IMG/VR virus record: IMGVR_UViG_3300025168_016087
Span: 1-31,433 of that record
Length of the DNA stretch: 31,433 bases
Strand: one strand, 5' to 3'
DNA from: a virus
The notes beneath the pieces are model-generated. The model was given only the letters and a program-made list of their open reading frames with translations. It was not told the DNA's origin and searched no databases. The number at the start of each line of letters is the position of its first letter. Position 1 is the first letter of the stretch. Below, one piece after another: positions 15,036 through 23,026 of the stretch. Both the position numbers and the translations under genes were made by a program.

Positions 15036-15994
15036 AAAATGTATTAATAACTGGAGCAACAGGTTTCATAGGTAGTTACTTAGTTGAAGAGTTTGCTAAA
15101 GATAATTTAGTTATAGGTTTTATAAGACCTGGATCTAAGAGTGTAAAAAGAATGGAATATCAGGCAAGACCTTGGAATAAAACTTACATAGAACACGATA
15201 TAAGAAAGCCATTTAAAAGAAAGCCATTTAATTATAATCATAAAATTGATATAATATTACATGCTGGCGGTAATCCAAGTTCTGAAAGTAGCTTTCATGA
15301 TCCTTATTCAATGGTAATGGATAATATAGTTGGTACAGCTAATGTACTTGAGTTTGCAAGACAGAATGATATTAAGAGAGTAGTTTATTATGGTGCAGCA
15401 GAATCATATGGACCATCTAAAGATATAGAAAGAGGAACTATTGAATCTGATGCATACAATTCATTAACTCCATATGCAGCCTGTAAGTCTGCTGGAAGTG
15501 AATTATGTATGGCTTATTCAAATAGTTATGGAATAAAAGTCAGTGTGTTAAACATAGCTAATACATTTGGTGAAAAGTGTCAAACTAATCGTTTTCCTAT
15601 AATAGTTTTAAAAAAAATATTTGAAAATAAACCAATTACTATCAATAAAGGTAGTGATGGTTCAATAGGTGGTAGAAGATGGTTTCATGCTGAAGATGTT
15701 GCATTACAAACAAGATATATTTTAGACAATCAAGAAAGTTTAAATGATGTTTGGAACCTAGCAGGTAAAGATTTTATCGATAACTTAACTTTTGCTAATA
15801 TGATAGCAGATGCATATGGTGGATCATTAAAAGTAAAATTTGATACAGTTAAAAGATCTGGTCATGAATCATTTATGTCACTATCACCAAAAAAACTTTA
15901 CGACTTTGGTTGGAAAGATCCATATACTATTAATGAAAGAATAATACAAATGGTAGACTGGTATAATAAAAATTCTAGGTGGATATATGACTAA
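15032..15994 (+). CDS. NAD(P)-dependent sugar epimerase/dehydratase/reductase (extended SDR)
   Basis: An extended short-chain dehydrogenase of 320 residues with TGATGFIGSYL at 7-17 and Tyr148/Lys152 in TPYAACKSAG. Where relatives have S-T-x-E-x-YG, this protein has GAAESYG (residues 121-127), so the usual catalytic Ser/Thr appears to be alanine; Glu124 is kept. The C-terminal GGRRWFHAEDVA and LYDFGW elements are typical of sugar-nucleotide SDRs. It may be the 4-keto reductase (YerF-like step) or an epimerase after the ThDP enzyme. A 15-bp tandem duplication inserts five codons near residue 60. Overlaps neighbours by 4 and 8 bases. Confidence 0.85.
   Translation: MKNVLITGATGFIGSYLVEEFAKDNLVIGFIRPGSKSVKRMEYQARPWNKTYIEHDIRKPFKRKPFNYNHKIDIILHAGGNPSSESSFHDPYSMVMDNIVGTANVLEFARQNDIKRVVYYGAAESYGPSKDIERGTIESDAYNSLTPYAACKSAGSELCMAYSNSYGIKVSVLNIANTFGEKCQTNRFPIIVLKKIFENKPITINKGSDGSIGGRRWFHAEDVALQTRYILDNQESLNDVWNLAGKDFIDNLTFANMIADAYGGSLKVKFDTVKRSGHESFMSLSPKKLYDFGWKDPYTINERIIQMVDWYNKNSRWIYD
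15202..15231. repeat. Perfect 15-bp tandem duplication inside an SDR gene
   Basis: The unit AAGAAAGCCATTTAA is present at 15202-15216 and 15217-15231 without mismatch. Because 15 is a multiple of three, it repeats five codons in frame (RKPFK RKPFN in the protein) in a surface-type loop between the nucleotide-binding strands. It looks recent, since no synonymous changes separate the copies. Confidence 0.9.
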
Positions 15995-16925
15995 AGCTGT
16001 TTATGTAACTGGTTGTTTAGGTTTTATTGGATATCATTTAACCAAACAATGTTTAGAAAATAATTGGCATGTATATGGTATTGATAAACAAACATATGCT
16101 TCTAATACACAGTTTTTAAATAAACTTAAATCTTATCCTAAGTTTAAATATTCGTGTGAAGATATCAATGATTTACAACGTATACATGATTGTGATTACT
16201 TTATAAACACTGCAGCAGAAACACATGTTGATAATAGTATCAAATGTAGTAATGCATTTTTAGAAAGTAATATTAATGGTGTACATAACATATTAAAACT
16301 TATACAAGTTAAAAAACAAAGACCAATACTTTTACATTTCAGTACTGATGAAGTATATGGTGATATAGATGTTGGTTCATTTAAAGAATCCAATCTTCTA
16401 AAACCAAGTAATCCATATTCAGCTACAAAGGCAGCTGCTGATATGTTGATACTAGCTTGGGCAAGAACATTTGATATAAATTATGTAATTGTAAGACCAA
16501 CAAATAATTATGGTACTGGTCAATATGTTGAGAAGTTTATTCCTAAAGCAATAAAATATTTAACATTAGGTAGAAGGATAATATTACACGATAAAGGTTT
16601 ACCAAGAAGAACATGGTTACACGTGAATGATACAGTGTCTGCAGTAATGAAAATAATTGAGTCTAAACAACAAAATGAGATATATAATATAAACGGCAAT
16701 TATGAAGAACAAAACATTGTCGTAGCAAAGAAAATATTGTATAGTTATGGAATACTAAACGACGAAGATGATTACATTGATGATACAGAAAAGAGACTTG
16801 GTCAAGATGTGAGATATTCAGTAAACGACAACAAACTTAAAGAAATTGGTTGGCATCCTAAAGCTAATTTTGATAAGGAGTTAAAAATAATAGTAGATTA
16901 TTATAAGAAGAATTTTATATGGTAA
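15987..16925 (+). CDS. RmlB-like NDP-glucose 4,6-dehydratase
   Basis: Extended SDR of 312 residues. TGCLGFIGYHL at 8-18 binds NAD. NTAAETHVDNSI at 74-85, FSTDEVYGD at 118-126 and NPYSATKAAADM at 142-153 are the RmlB signatures, with catalytic Thr120, Asp121, Glu122, Tyr144 and Lys148. RPTNNYGTGQY and KFIPKAI follow as in dTDP-glucose 4,6-dehydratases. Such enzymes give the 4-keto-6-deoxyglucose nucleotide that the RfbH-like enzyme could use. Classical RfbG acts on CDP-glucose, whereas RmlB acts on dTDP-glucose; the nucleotide preference here is unresolved. It is a little shorter than bacterial RmlB (about 350 residues). Confidence 0.88.
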   Translation: MTKAVYVTGCLGFIGYHLTKQCLENNWHVYGIDKQTYASNTQFLNKLKSYPKFKYSCEDINDLQRIHDCDYFINTAAETHVDNSIKCSNAFLESNINGVHNILKLIQVKKQRPILLHFSTDEVYGDIDVGSFKESNLLKPSNPYSATKAAADMLILAWARTFDINYVIVRPTNNYGTGQYVEKFIPKAIKYLTLGRRIILHDKGLPRRTWLHVNDTVSAVMKIIESKQQNEIYNINGNYEEQNIVVAKKILYSYGILNDEDDYIDDTEKRLGQDVRYSVNDNKLKEIGWHPKANFDKELKIIVDYYKKNFIW

Positions 16926-17653
16926 AGTTATTAACAATGAGTGTGTGGGGAGATGATCCAAGATATATCATTGGTGCAAGACAACAAACAAGATTAGCAA
17001 GTCAATTTTATCCAGATTTCACTGTAAGAATTTATACAGATGATGCTGAAAAGTTTAAAGTATTACTTCCTTGGTATGATGTAGAGATACATGAAAGACA
17101 AGATAGTAATGGTGTCTTTTGGAGATTTGAACCTATGTTTGAATCAGAAGATAATATTGTTTTGGTGAGAGATTCAGATGGTCGTATAACTAAAAGAGAA
17201 GCTAGAGCAGTTAATGAATGGTTAGACTCTGATAAGACTTTTCACACTTTTAGAGATCATGAGTCCCATTTAGAATATCCAATTATAGCATGTGCATTTG
17301 GTTATAAAGGTAAACTACCTAAACAACAACTTGATGAAATGCTAGCTATTAAAAATCAACCTTTCTATTATACAAATGACCAAGTGTACTTACGGGATTC
17401 TGTTTGGCCGATAGTTAAAGATAATAGTATGATACATCAATATGATCAACCTGGATGGTTTAATGAGTCAAGAGAAAAGTTAAGAAATAGATTTTCTTTT
17501 TGTGGAAATGGTTATGACCAACATGATATGCCATTATATCCTCCAACATTGAAAGAATGTACTGGTTTCGATCCATCTAATGTAAATGTGAAGTACAAAT
17601 TTGATAAAGGAATACTTATAGATGAGAACATTCATAATAGTACCTACGCATAA
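16919..17653 (+). CDS. Predicted GT-A glycosyltransferase with DSD motif
   Basis: A 244-residue protein with the sequence VRDSDGRITKREARAVNEWL near residues 82-101. RDSDxR followed by a helix with E-x-x-A-V-x-E-W is a recurring signature of small GT-A-like proteins encoded in bacterial glycan loci and marine phages; the DSD would bind the metal and nucleotide sugar. The N-terminal part (YIIGARQQTRLASQFYPDF, then RIYTDD) and the later YYTNDQVYLRDSVWP fit a compact transferase. Donor and acceptor unknown. It overlaps the next gene by 32 bases, unusually long for this operon. Confidence 0.65.
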   Translation: MVKLLTMSVWGDDPRYIIGARQQTRLASQFYPDFTVRIYTDDAEKFKVLLPWYDVEIHERQDSNGVFWRFEPMFESEDNIVLVRDSDGRITKREARAVNEWLDSDKTFHTFRDHESHLEYPIIACAFGYKGKLPKQQLDEMLAIKNQPFYYTNDQVYLRDSVWPIVKDNSMIHQYDQPGWFNESREKLRNRFSFCGNGYDQHDMPLYPPTLKECTGFDPSNVNVKYKFDKGILIDENIHNSTYA

Positions 17654-18437
17654 CAAAGAACATCTTATTGAACAAGTTTATGATGGTATAGCTTCAAATA
17701 TTAGTAAACAATTAGATTATAAAATTATCTTTATAGCAGATGGTTGTACTGATCATACTATTAGTATAATAAACGATTATACTGAAAAACATAATCTACA
17801 AGATAACACAGTCTTGTTAACTGCTCCTGATGTTCATGAAATAAAATCTTTGAACATTGGACTCAGTTTTATAGAAGACAAATTTAAACCAGATGATGAT
17901 GATTTAATATTCACTGTTCAAGATGATGTTGTAATACAAGAGCCTAATTTTGATCTATATTTTAAAAAGTTAAATGAAAAACATAATAATACTGGTTATA
18001 TAACTTGGAGACTTGGTTGTACTTTGTCTACAGATGGTGTAACATTGAATGAGTCAAACTTTGTTGAGTCTGAATTTGGTCATTGGTCTGTACACAAGAT
18101 TGGTCCTCCTTTTCAACAGATTAAACATAAACAGTTTGCTATAACAGAAGCTGTTATAAGAAGCCCAACTTGTGTACTTTGGAAAAGGTACAAAGAAGTT
18201 GGTTTTTATAATGAAGAACTTGCACCGTGTGGATTTGATTGTCATGATATGAGTATTAGGATGAATAAAGCAGGTTATAAGAACGGCATACTTGCATTAA
18301 AATATCAAAGTGATGTTGACTGGGGTTCTACAAGAGAAAAGCCTCAGACAGAAGTTAATTCAAAAATAGGCGAGATATTTGAACGTAATAAAAAGCATGT
18401 AGTGCAAACATATAAAGATTATTTTAATTATGAGTAA
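17622..18437 (+). CDS. GT2-family glycosyltransferase
   Basis: A 271-residue GT-A enzyme. The N-terminal IIVPTHNKEHLIEQV, the nucleotide strand with ADGCTDHT near residue 40, and the acidic DxD-like QDDVVI near 100 are standard GT2 features. A C-terminal CGFDCHDMSIRMNKAGYK corresponds to the catalytic-base region (usually ED in GT2, here DCHD). No membrane helix is present, so it acts in the cytoplasm. Start at ATG 17622 lies inside the upstream gene; a later start would remove the first beta-strand of the fold, which supports this one. Confidence 0.8.
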   Translation: MRTFIIVPTHNKEHLIEQVYDGIASNISKQLDYKIIFIADGCTDHTISIINDYTEKHNLQDNTVLLTAPDVHEIKSLNIGLSFIEDKFKPDDDDLIFTVQDDVVIQEPNFDLYFKKLNEKHNNTGYITWRLGCTLSTDGVTLNESNFVESEFGHWSVHKIGPPFQQIKHKQFAITEAVIRSPTCVLWKRYKEVGFYNEELAPCGFDCHDMSIRMNKAGYKNGILALKYQSDVDWGSTREKPQTEVNSKIGEIFERNKKHVVQTYKDYFNYE

Positions 18438-19326
18438 AACTATATTATTGGGATCGAGTGGTTTTCTTGGTCCACAAATCTTATCAAAATATCCTTCGAT
18501 ACAATCCGTTGGTAGAACAACACCACCTAAGACAAGTCCACTTGTTCATACTTATTGTCCTTCGTTAGAAGAGTTACCAGAGGTATTAGATGAACAAGAT
18601 TTTGATAAAGTTATTATGATGATTGGTAGTTCTAATCACACAGTTCTAAATGAACAAAGACCTCTTAATGTAGAAGCTATTGAAAAGAATGTGCTTCCAA
18701 TGAAGAGGGTCTTTTCATATCTAAGAACAAGAAAATTAAAAAAAGTAATAACATTTAGTTCTATACTTTTATATGATAAAGAAGTAATGACTAATCCAGT
18801 AAAAGAACATACACCTTTAAAACCATATCAGAATGATTATATCTTTAGTAAGTATCTTGGTGAAGAAGTTGCAAGATTTCATCAAGAAGTACCAAACATA
18901 GTTGTAAGGTTAACAAACATATATGGACCAACAACTGTACTTGGTAGACCTGATTTAGTTAATGAATTGGTTGAAGGTTTATTATTTGAAAAGAAAGCAA
19001 AAGTAAAAACAAATAAACCACAAAGAGACTTTATCTTTACTGAAGATGCATCAGATGCTATAGTTAGTTTATTAGATACTGATTATACAGGTCCAATAAA
19101 TGTTGCTTCAGGTGTGATGCATTCAGTTGAAGATATTGTTAGTACATTAGAAGAACTAACAGGTATAGAGATAGAAAGAGGTAATGGTAAGCATACAGGT
19201 CATTTACAATTTGTAGCAGACATTACTAAACTAAGAGAATTAACTGGATTTGAACCAAAATATGATTTAAGAGCAGGTCTTGAGAAAACTATTATAAAAA
19301 TGAAAGAAATGTATGCACAATCCTAA
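18430..19326 (+). CDS. NAD-dependent sugar epimerase/reductase (extended SDR)
   Basis: A 298-residue extended SDR. The nucleotide-binding motif is LLGSSGFLGPQI at 6-17 and the active site has FSSILLYD with Tyr and Lys in NDYIFSKYLGEE. RLTNIYGPTTVLGRPD and DFIFTEDASDAI are typical of sugar-nucleotide reductases/epimerases such as RmlD- or GalE-like proteins. The N-terminal Rossmann domain is shortened compared with RmlB. It is the third SDR after the ThDP enzyme and could carry out a final 4-keto reduction. The exact reaction cannot be read from sequence. Overlaps of 8 and 14 bases with neighbours. Confidence 0.8.
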   Translation: MSKTILLGSSGFLGPQILSKYPSIQSVGRTTPPKTSPLVHTYCPSLEELPEVLDEQDFDKVIMMIGSSNHTVLNEQRPLNVEAIEKNVLPMKRVFSYLRTRKLKKVITFSSILLYDKEVMTNPVKEHTPLKPYQNDYIFSKYLGEEVARFHQEVPNIVVRLTNIYGPTTVLGRPDLVNELVEGLLFEKKAKVKTNKPQRDFIFTEDASDAIVSLLDTDYTGPINVASGVMHSVEDIVSTLEELTGIEIERGNGKHTGHLQFVADITKLRELTGFEPKYDLRAGLEKTIIKMKEMYAQS

Positions 19327-20050
19327 AGTAGCTGTTATTACACCAACTATTGGTACTAAACATTTAAAACAAAATTTAGAATCAGTGATGAATCAAACAT
19401 ATAAAAATATGATTCACTTCATAGTTGTAGATGGTCCCCAATACATGGAAAGAGCCCACACTATACTTGAACAAGTTAACAATCAAAGTAGAGAAGTAAT
19501 ATTTCTACCTGAAAATACAGGTCATAGTAATTATAATGGTCATAGAATATATGGAGCAGCTCCTTATTTAATTAATGCTGATTATGTTATGTTTTTAGAT
19601 GAAGATAATTGGATTAATTCTTCTCACGTTGAAGATTTAGTTAAAGTTGCAGATAAGACCGATTGGGCATTCTCGTTTAGAAACATAGTTGATCAAGATG
19701 GTAAATATGTTTGTAATGATGATTGTGAAAGTCTTGGTAAGTGGCCAACATGTTTGAGTGATAAAGAATTCTTTTTAGATGTTGGTGCATATTTTTTACC
19801 AAAAGCATTAGCAGTTCAAATATCACCTGCTTGGCATAGAAGAGCTAGACATCCTGATGAGCAGCCTGAAGTTGATCGTTTGATAATGCAAATACTTTTA
19901 CATAATCAATATACATATGATTCAACTTATAATTACACATTAAATTACAGAGTTGGTAATAGAGATGATTCAGTTAAAGCTGATTTCTTTCTCCAAGGCA
20001 ATGAACACTTTATGCAAAAATACAATGGGAAGTTACCTTGGAAAAAATAA
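19313..20050 (+). CDS. GT2-family glycosyltransferase
   Basis: The 245-residue enzyme begins KVAVITPTIGTKHLKQNLESV and has VDGPQYMERAH, then MFLDEDNWINSSHVEDLV near residues 97-114, a DxD-type metal site (DED) typical of GT2. FFLDVGAYFLPKAL and HPDEQPEVDRLIM follow in the acceptor half. It is the last gene of the sugar run; no terminator is visible after it. The promoter for gp45 starts inside its last codons. Donor and acceptor unknown. Confidence 0.8.
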   Translation: MHNPKVAVITPTIGTKHLKQNLESVMNQTYKNMIHFIVVDGPQYMERAHTILEQVNNQSREVIFLPENTGHSNYNGHRIYGAAPYLINADYVMFLDEDNWINSSHVEDLVKVADKTDWAFSFRNIVDQDGKYVCNDDCESLGKWPTCLSDKEFFLDVGAYFLPKALAVQISPAWHRRARHPDEQPEVDRLIMQILLHNQYTYDSTYNYTLNYRVGNRDDSVKADFFLQGNEHFMQKYNGKLPWKK

Positions 20051-20066
20051 TGTAATGTGATATAAT
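20038..20066 (+). promoter_or_regulatory. Sigma70-like promoter for gp45 with extended -10
   Basis: TTGGAA at 20038-20043 and a perfect TATAAT at 20061-20066 are 17 bases apart, and TGA directly before TATAAT gives an extended -10. The predicted start is about 20073, leaving a 16-base leader that contains the GGAG site of gp45. It separates the clamp and loader genes from the sugar run upstream. Confidence 0.75.
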
Positions 20067-20088
20067 TTAATTTTGTTATGGAGTTATT

Positions 20089-20760
20089 ATGAAAATTAGT
20101 GGTGAAACACTTCAAGTGTTAAAAAACTTTGCGTCGATAAACACCAACATTGTATTTAAGCCTGGTGATACGATAGCAACTATATCAAGTGCAAAGAATA
20201 TATTTGCACGTGCTAAAATAAAAGAAGAATTACCTAATCAGTTTGCAATATATGATTTGAATTCATTACTTGCTATGATATCTTTGGTTGATGATCAAGA
20301 TGTAAAGTTCGAAGATAATAAACTACAGATAGTAAGTGCAAGTGGTATATTTCAATACTTTTATTCCAATCCAGAAGTAGTTACAGCAGCACCGGATGTT
20401 GCAATAGATCATGATGCAGTTTATAAATTTAAACTTACTGCAGAAGATATACAGATGATCTTAAAAGCAGCAGCAATAACAAATGCGCCAACCGTATCAG
20501 TTTCAAATAAAGAGCAGAGTGTCACTATAAAGGTTGGTGATAGAAAGAATGATTCATCAAACAGCTTTCAAAAAGTTATTGGTTCAGCATTTGATGACTT
20601 TGATGTATTTGTTGCAGTAGAGAACTTAAAAGTTATTCCTGATGCATATGAAGTGTCGGTTGCTAAGACAAAGAATGGCAAAGCCAAGTTCTTACATTTT
20701 AAACATGAATCAAAGGAGCTGCAATATTGGATAGCAGCAGAGCCTGGATCTAATGTATGA
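20089..20760 (+). CDS. 45: DNA polymerase sliding clamp gp45
   Basis: The 223-residue product is near the length of T4 gp45 (228). The first residues, MKISGETLQVLKNFASINTN, and the pattern FKPGDTIATIS agree with marine T4-like gp45, which forms a trimeric ring that tethers gp43 to DNA and also acts in late transcription. It is followed with a four-base overlap by the gp44 loader ATPase, the conserved T4 order. An extended -10 promoter and a GGAG site lie directly upstream. Confidence 0.92.
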   Translation: MKISGETLQVLKNFASINTNIVFKPGDTIATISSAKNIFARAKIKEELPNQFAIYDLNSLLAMISLVDDQDVKFEDNKLQIVSASGIFQYFYSNPEVVTAAPDVAIDHDAVYKFKLTAEDIQMILKAAAITNAPTVSVSNKEQSVTIKVGDRKNDSSNSFQKVIGSAFDDFDVFVAVENLKVIPDAYEVSVAKTKNGKAKFLHFKHESKELQYWIAAEPGSNV

Positions 20761-21695
20761 GCGAAGAATTCTTATGGGTAGAGAAGTACAGACCAAAAAC
20801 TATTGATAGTTGTATCCTATCGACAGAGTTAAAATCATACTTTGAAAGTATTATTAAAAAAGGTGAAATGCAAAATATGTTATTTGCTGGCACTTCTGGT
20901 ACCGGTAAAACTACTGTCGCAAGAGCTTTGTGTGAACAACTTAAATCTGATTACATACTAATAAATGGTTCAGAAGAATCTGGCATAGATGTTCTCAGAA
21001 CAAAGATTAAACAGTTTGCATCTACGGTGTCATTTACGGGTAATACAAAAGTTGTTATATTAGATGAGGCTGATTATCTTAATCCAAGTTCTACACAACC
21101 AGCGTTGAGAGGATTCATAGAGGAGTTTTCAAATAATTGTAGATTTATATTTACTTGTAATTTTAAAAATAGAATTATAGAACCACTACACAGTAGATGT
21201 AGTGTGGTAGAGTTTAAAATTCCATCTAAAGAAAAACCTAAAATAGCAGCAGGTTTTTTTAAACGAGTCTTACATATACTTAAAGAAGAGAACATACCTT
21301 CAAATGATAAGGTAGTAGCAAAAGTTGTAGAAAAACATTTTCCAGATTACAGAAGAACACTAAACGAATTTCAAAAATATTCTCAATCGGGAACTATAGA
21401 TGAGGGAATACTTACAAACATATCAGAAGTAAATGCAGATGAACTTGTTGTTTGTTTGAAAGAAAAAGATTGGAAAAGAATGAGAATGTGGGTAGTAAAT
21501 AATTTAGATAATGATCCACAAAGTTTGTTTAGATTCATATTTGATACAATAATGCCACTAACTAATCAGGTACCGCAACTTGTCCTAACTATTGCTGATT
21601 ATCAATATAAAGCAGCTTTTGTAAGTGATCAAGAGATAAATCTTGTTGCGTGTTTAACTGAAATAATGGCAGGCGTATCAATAAATGAAAAATGA
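20757..21695 (+). CDS. 44: Clamp-loader ATPase gp44
   Basis: AAA+ ATPase of 312 residues (T4: 319). WVEKYRPKTIDSCIL at the N terminus is typical of RFC-type small subunits. Walker A is GTSGTGKTT at 45-53, Walker B is VVILDEADYL near 100, and the arginine-finger SRC motif is LHSRCSVVEF near 145. Four copies pair with one gp62 to open and load the gp45 ring. Start overlaps gp45 by four bases and the end overlaps gp62 by 11. Confidence 0.95.
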   Translation: MSEEFLWVEKYRPKTIDSCILSTELKSYFESIIKKGEMQNMLFAGTSGTGKTTVARALCEQLKSDYILINGSEESGIDVLRTKIKQFASTVSFTGNTKVVILDEADYLNPSSTQPALRGFIEEFSNNCRFIFTCNFKNRIIEPLHSRCSVVEFKIPSKEKPKIAAGFFKRVLHILKEENIPSNDKVVAKVVEKHFPDYRRTLNEFQKYSQSGTIDEGILTNISEVNADELVVCLKEKDWKRMRMWVVNNLDNDPQSLFRFIFDTIMPLTNQVPQLVLTIADYQYKAAFVSDQEINLVACLTEIMAGVSINEK

Positions 21696-22083
21696 AACTA
21701 TATCACCTTTCACTTTTGTAAACTCAATTAATTATACAAAAGAAGATATCATGGTAGATGATATTGCCGAGAAACAATATATACCTTTTATAGTTAATAA
21801 AGGATTATCATTTACTCCTGATACTGTAGTCTATGCAAACGAGATGAATTCTCGTCCTCATTTGCAAAAGTTATTGCAATACCAATTTCTTATAAATATC
21901 GTCAGAAAGAAAAAAAGATTTAGTAAATGGATTAAGAAAGAAAAGATTGAAGCGATCGATATAGTGAAAGAATATTATGGATACAATACTGAAAAAGCAC
22001 GTCAAGTAATGTCAATTCTCTCCACCGATCAAATTCAAACATTAAAGAAAAGGTTATACAAAGGCGGAACTGATGGCGCATGA
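21685..22083 (+). CDS. 62: Clamp-loader small subunit gp62
   Basis: The 132-residue protein has the marine T4-like gp62 pattern: PFTFVNSINYTKED, YIPFIVNKGLSFTPDTV, QYQFLINIVRKKKRFSKW and EYYGYNTEKARQV. It is shorter than T4 gp62 (187) but equal to cyanophage versions. It is the non-ATPase subunit of the clamp loader and bridges gp44 to gp45. It overlaps both neighbours (11 bases), consistent with coupled synthesis of loader subunits. Confidence 0.9.
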   Translation: MKNETISPFTFVNSINYTKEDIMVDDIAEKQYIPFIVNKGLSFTPDTVVYANEMNSRPHLQKLLQYQFLINIVRKKKRFSKWIKKEKIEAIDIVKEYYGYNTEKARQVMSILSTDQIQTLKKRLYKGGTDGA

Positions 22084-22489
22084 GTTTTTTAATATAAACA
22101 TAGAAGGTTACGTACCTCTGGAAGTTACACTTATACAACCAGATGATTTTTTGAAAGTTAGAGAAACACTTTCAAGGATTGGTGTTGCATCAAGTAAAGA
22201 TAAAGTTTTGTATCAAAGTTGTCACATATTACATAAACAATCAAGATATTTCATTGTTCATTTTAAGGAATTGTTTGCTCTTGATGGGAAACAAGCTGAC
22301 CTTACAGGTAATGACATTGAAAGAAGAAATACAATAGCTAAGCTGTTGTCTGACTGGGATCTAGTTAAGATAATAGATTCTGAGCTGCATATGAACATTG
22401 CTCCTTTATCGCAGATAAAGATTCTATCTTTTAAGGATAAAAATGAATGGTCATTGCAGTCGAAGTATAATATCGGTAAAAAACGATAA
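22073..22489 (+). CDS. regA: RegA translational repressor
   Basis: 138 residues with strong likeness to T4 RegA (122 residues) from residue 16 on: PDDFLKVRETLSRIG, KDKVLYQSCHIL, YFIVHFKELF and SFKDKNEWSL. The RNA-binding residues of T4 RegA (Lys14, Thr18, Arg21) correspond to Lys28, Thr32 and Arg35, all conserved. The protein binds near start codons of early mRNAs, including clamp-loader genes in T4, and blocks translation. An N-terminal extension of about 14 residues (MAHEFFNINIEGYV) is extra compared with T4. It is followed by a predicted intrinsic terminator. Confidence 0.95.
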   Translation: MAHEFFNINIEGYVPLEVTLIQPDDFLKVRETLSRIGVASSKDKVLYQSCHILHKQSRYFIVHFKELFALDGKQADLTGNDIERRNTIAKLLSDWDLVKIIDSELHMNIAPLSQIKILSFKDKNEWSLQSKYNIGKKR

Positions 22490-22493
22490 ACCC

Positions 22494-22519
22494 GCTGTGC
22501 CATATGGGCAGCATTTTTT
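22494..22519 (+). terminator. Intrinsic terminator after regA
   Basis: GC (22494-22495) and TGCC (22498-22501) pair with GGCAGC (22507-22512) around an ATATG loop, with two bases bulged on the left arm. A and six Ts (22514-22519) follow. It lies five bases after the regA stop and before the Hsp20 gene, so it would close the gp45-44-62-regA unit. The stem is short, so it may be leaky. Confidence 0.55.
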
Positions 22520-22543
22520 AACTTGCTTATTAAGGAGAAACTA

Positions 22544-23026
22544 ATGGTTGATTTAAATAACCCATTTTTTAAAGATTTTGATAAACTTTTTATTGGTTGG
22601 GACGACACCTACAATAAACTTACTAAACTACATGATGATGTGACAAAGAACATTCCAAACTATCCCCCATACAACATCAAACAAGTTGATGATAACCACT
22701 ATGTGGTTGAACTTGCTTTAGCTGGATTTGCTAAGCAGGATATTGATGTTGTGTTTGAAGAAGGTAAATTAACAGTTTCTGGTAAGGCTGCTGATGATAA
22801 TGACAACTTCATTTTCAAAGGTATTGCAAACAGAGCGTTCTCAAGAACATTTGCTCTTGACGATACCATTGAAATAAATGATGCAGAGATGCTCAATGGT
22901 ATGTTAAAAGTATTCTTAGAAAGAATAATTCCAGAACACAAAAAAGCAAAAAAGATAGATATAAAAGACAAAGCTGCAAAAGCTAAAGCACATTTTGCTG
23001 AAAAGGAATTATTAACAGAAGAATGA
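22544..23026 (+). CDS. hsp20: Hsp20-type small heat-shock protein
   Basis: The start at 22544 follows AAGGAG; a start 21 bases upstream lacks a good ribosome site. The 160-residue product has an alpha-crystallin domain: HYVVELALAGFAKQDIDV, GKLTVSGKA, FSRTFALDDTIEI and LNGMLKVFLERIIPE. The C-terminal tail is charged. Small Hsp20 chaperones next to the clamp-loader genes are a hallmark of marine T4-like phages; they are thought to assist folding of virion or replication proteins. It overlaps the following gene by four bases. Confidence 0.93.
   Translation: MVDLNNPFFKDFDKLFIGWDDTYNKLTKLHDDVTKNIPNYPPYNIKQVDDNHYVVELALAGFAKQDIDVVFEEGKLTVSGKAADDNDNFIFKGIANRAFSRTFALDDTIEINDAEMLNGMLKVFLERIIPEHKKAKKIDIKDKAAKAKAHFAEKELLTEE

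Noticed and set aside
3889-20050. DNA-modifying glucosyltransferases as in T4
   Set aside because: No hydroxymethylcytosine synthesis gene or T4 alpha/beta-glucosyltransferase-like sequence is seen. The donors predicted are deoxy sugars, so a surface or virion glycan is more likely, although DNA is not excluded.
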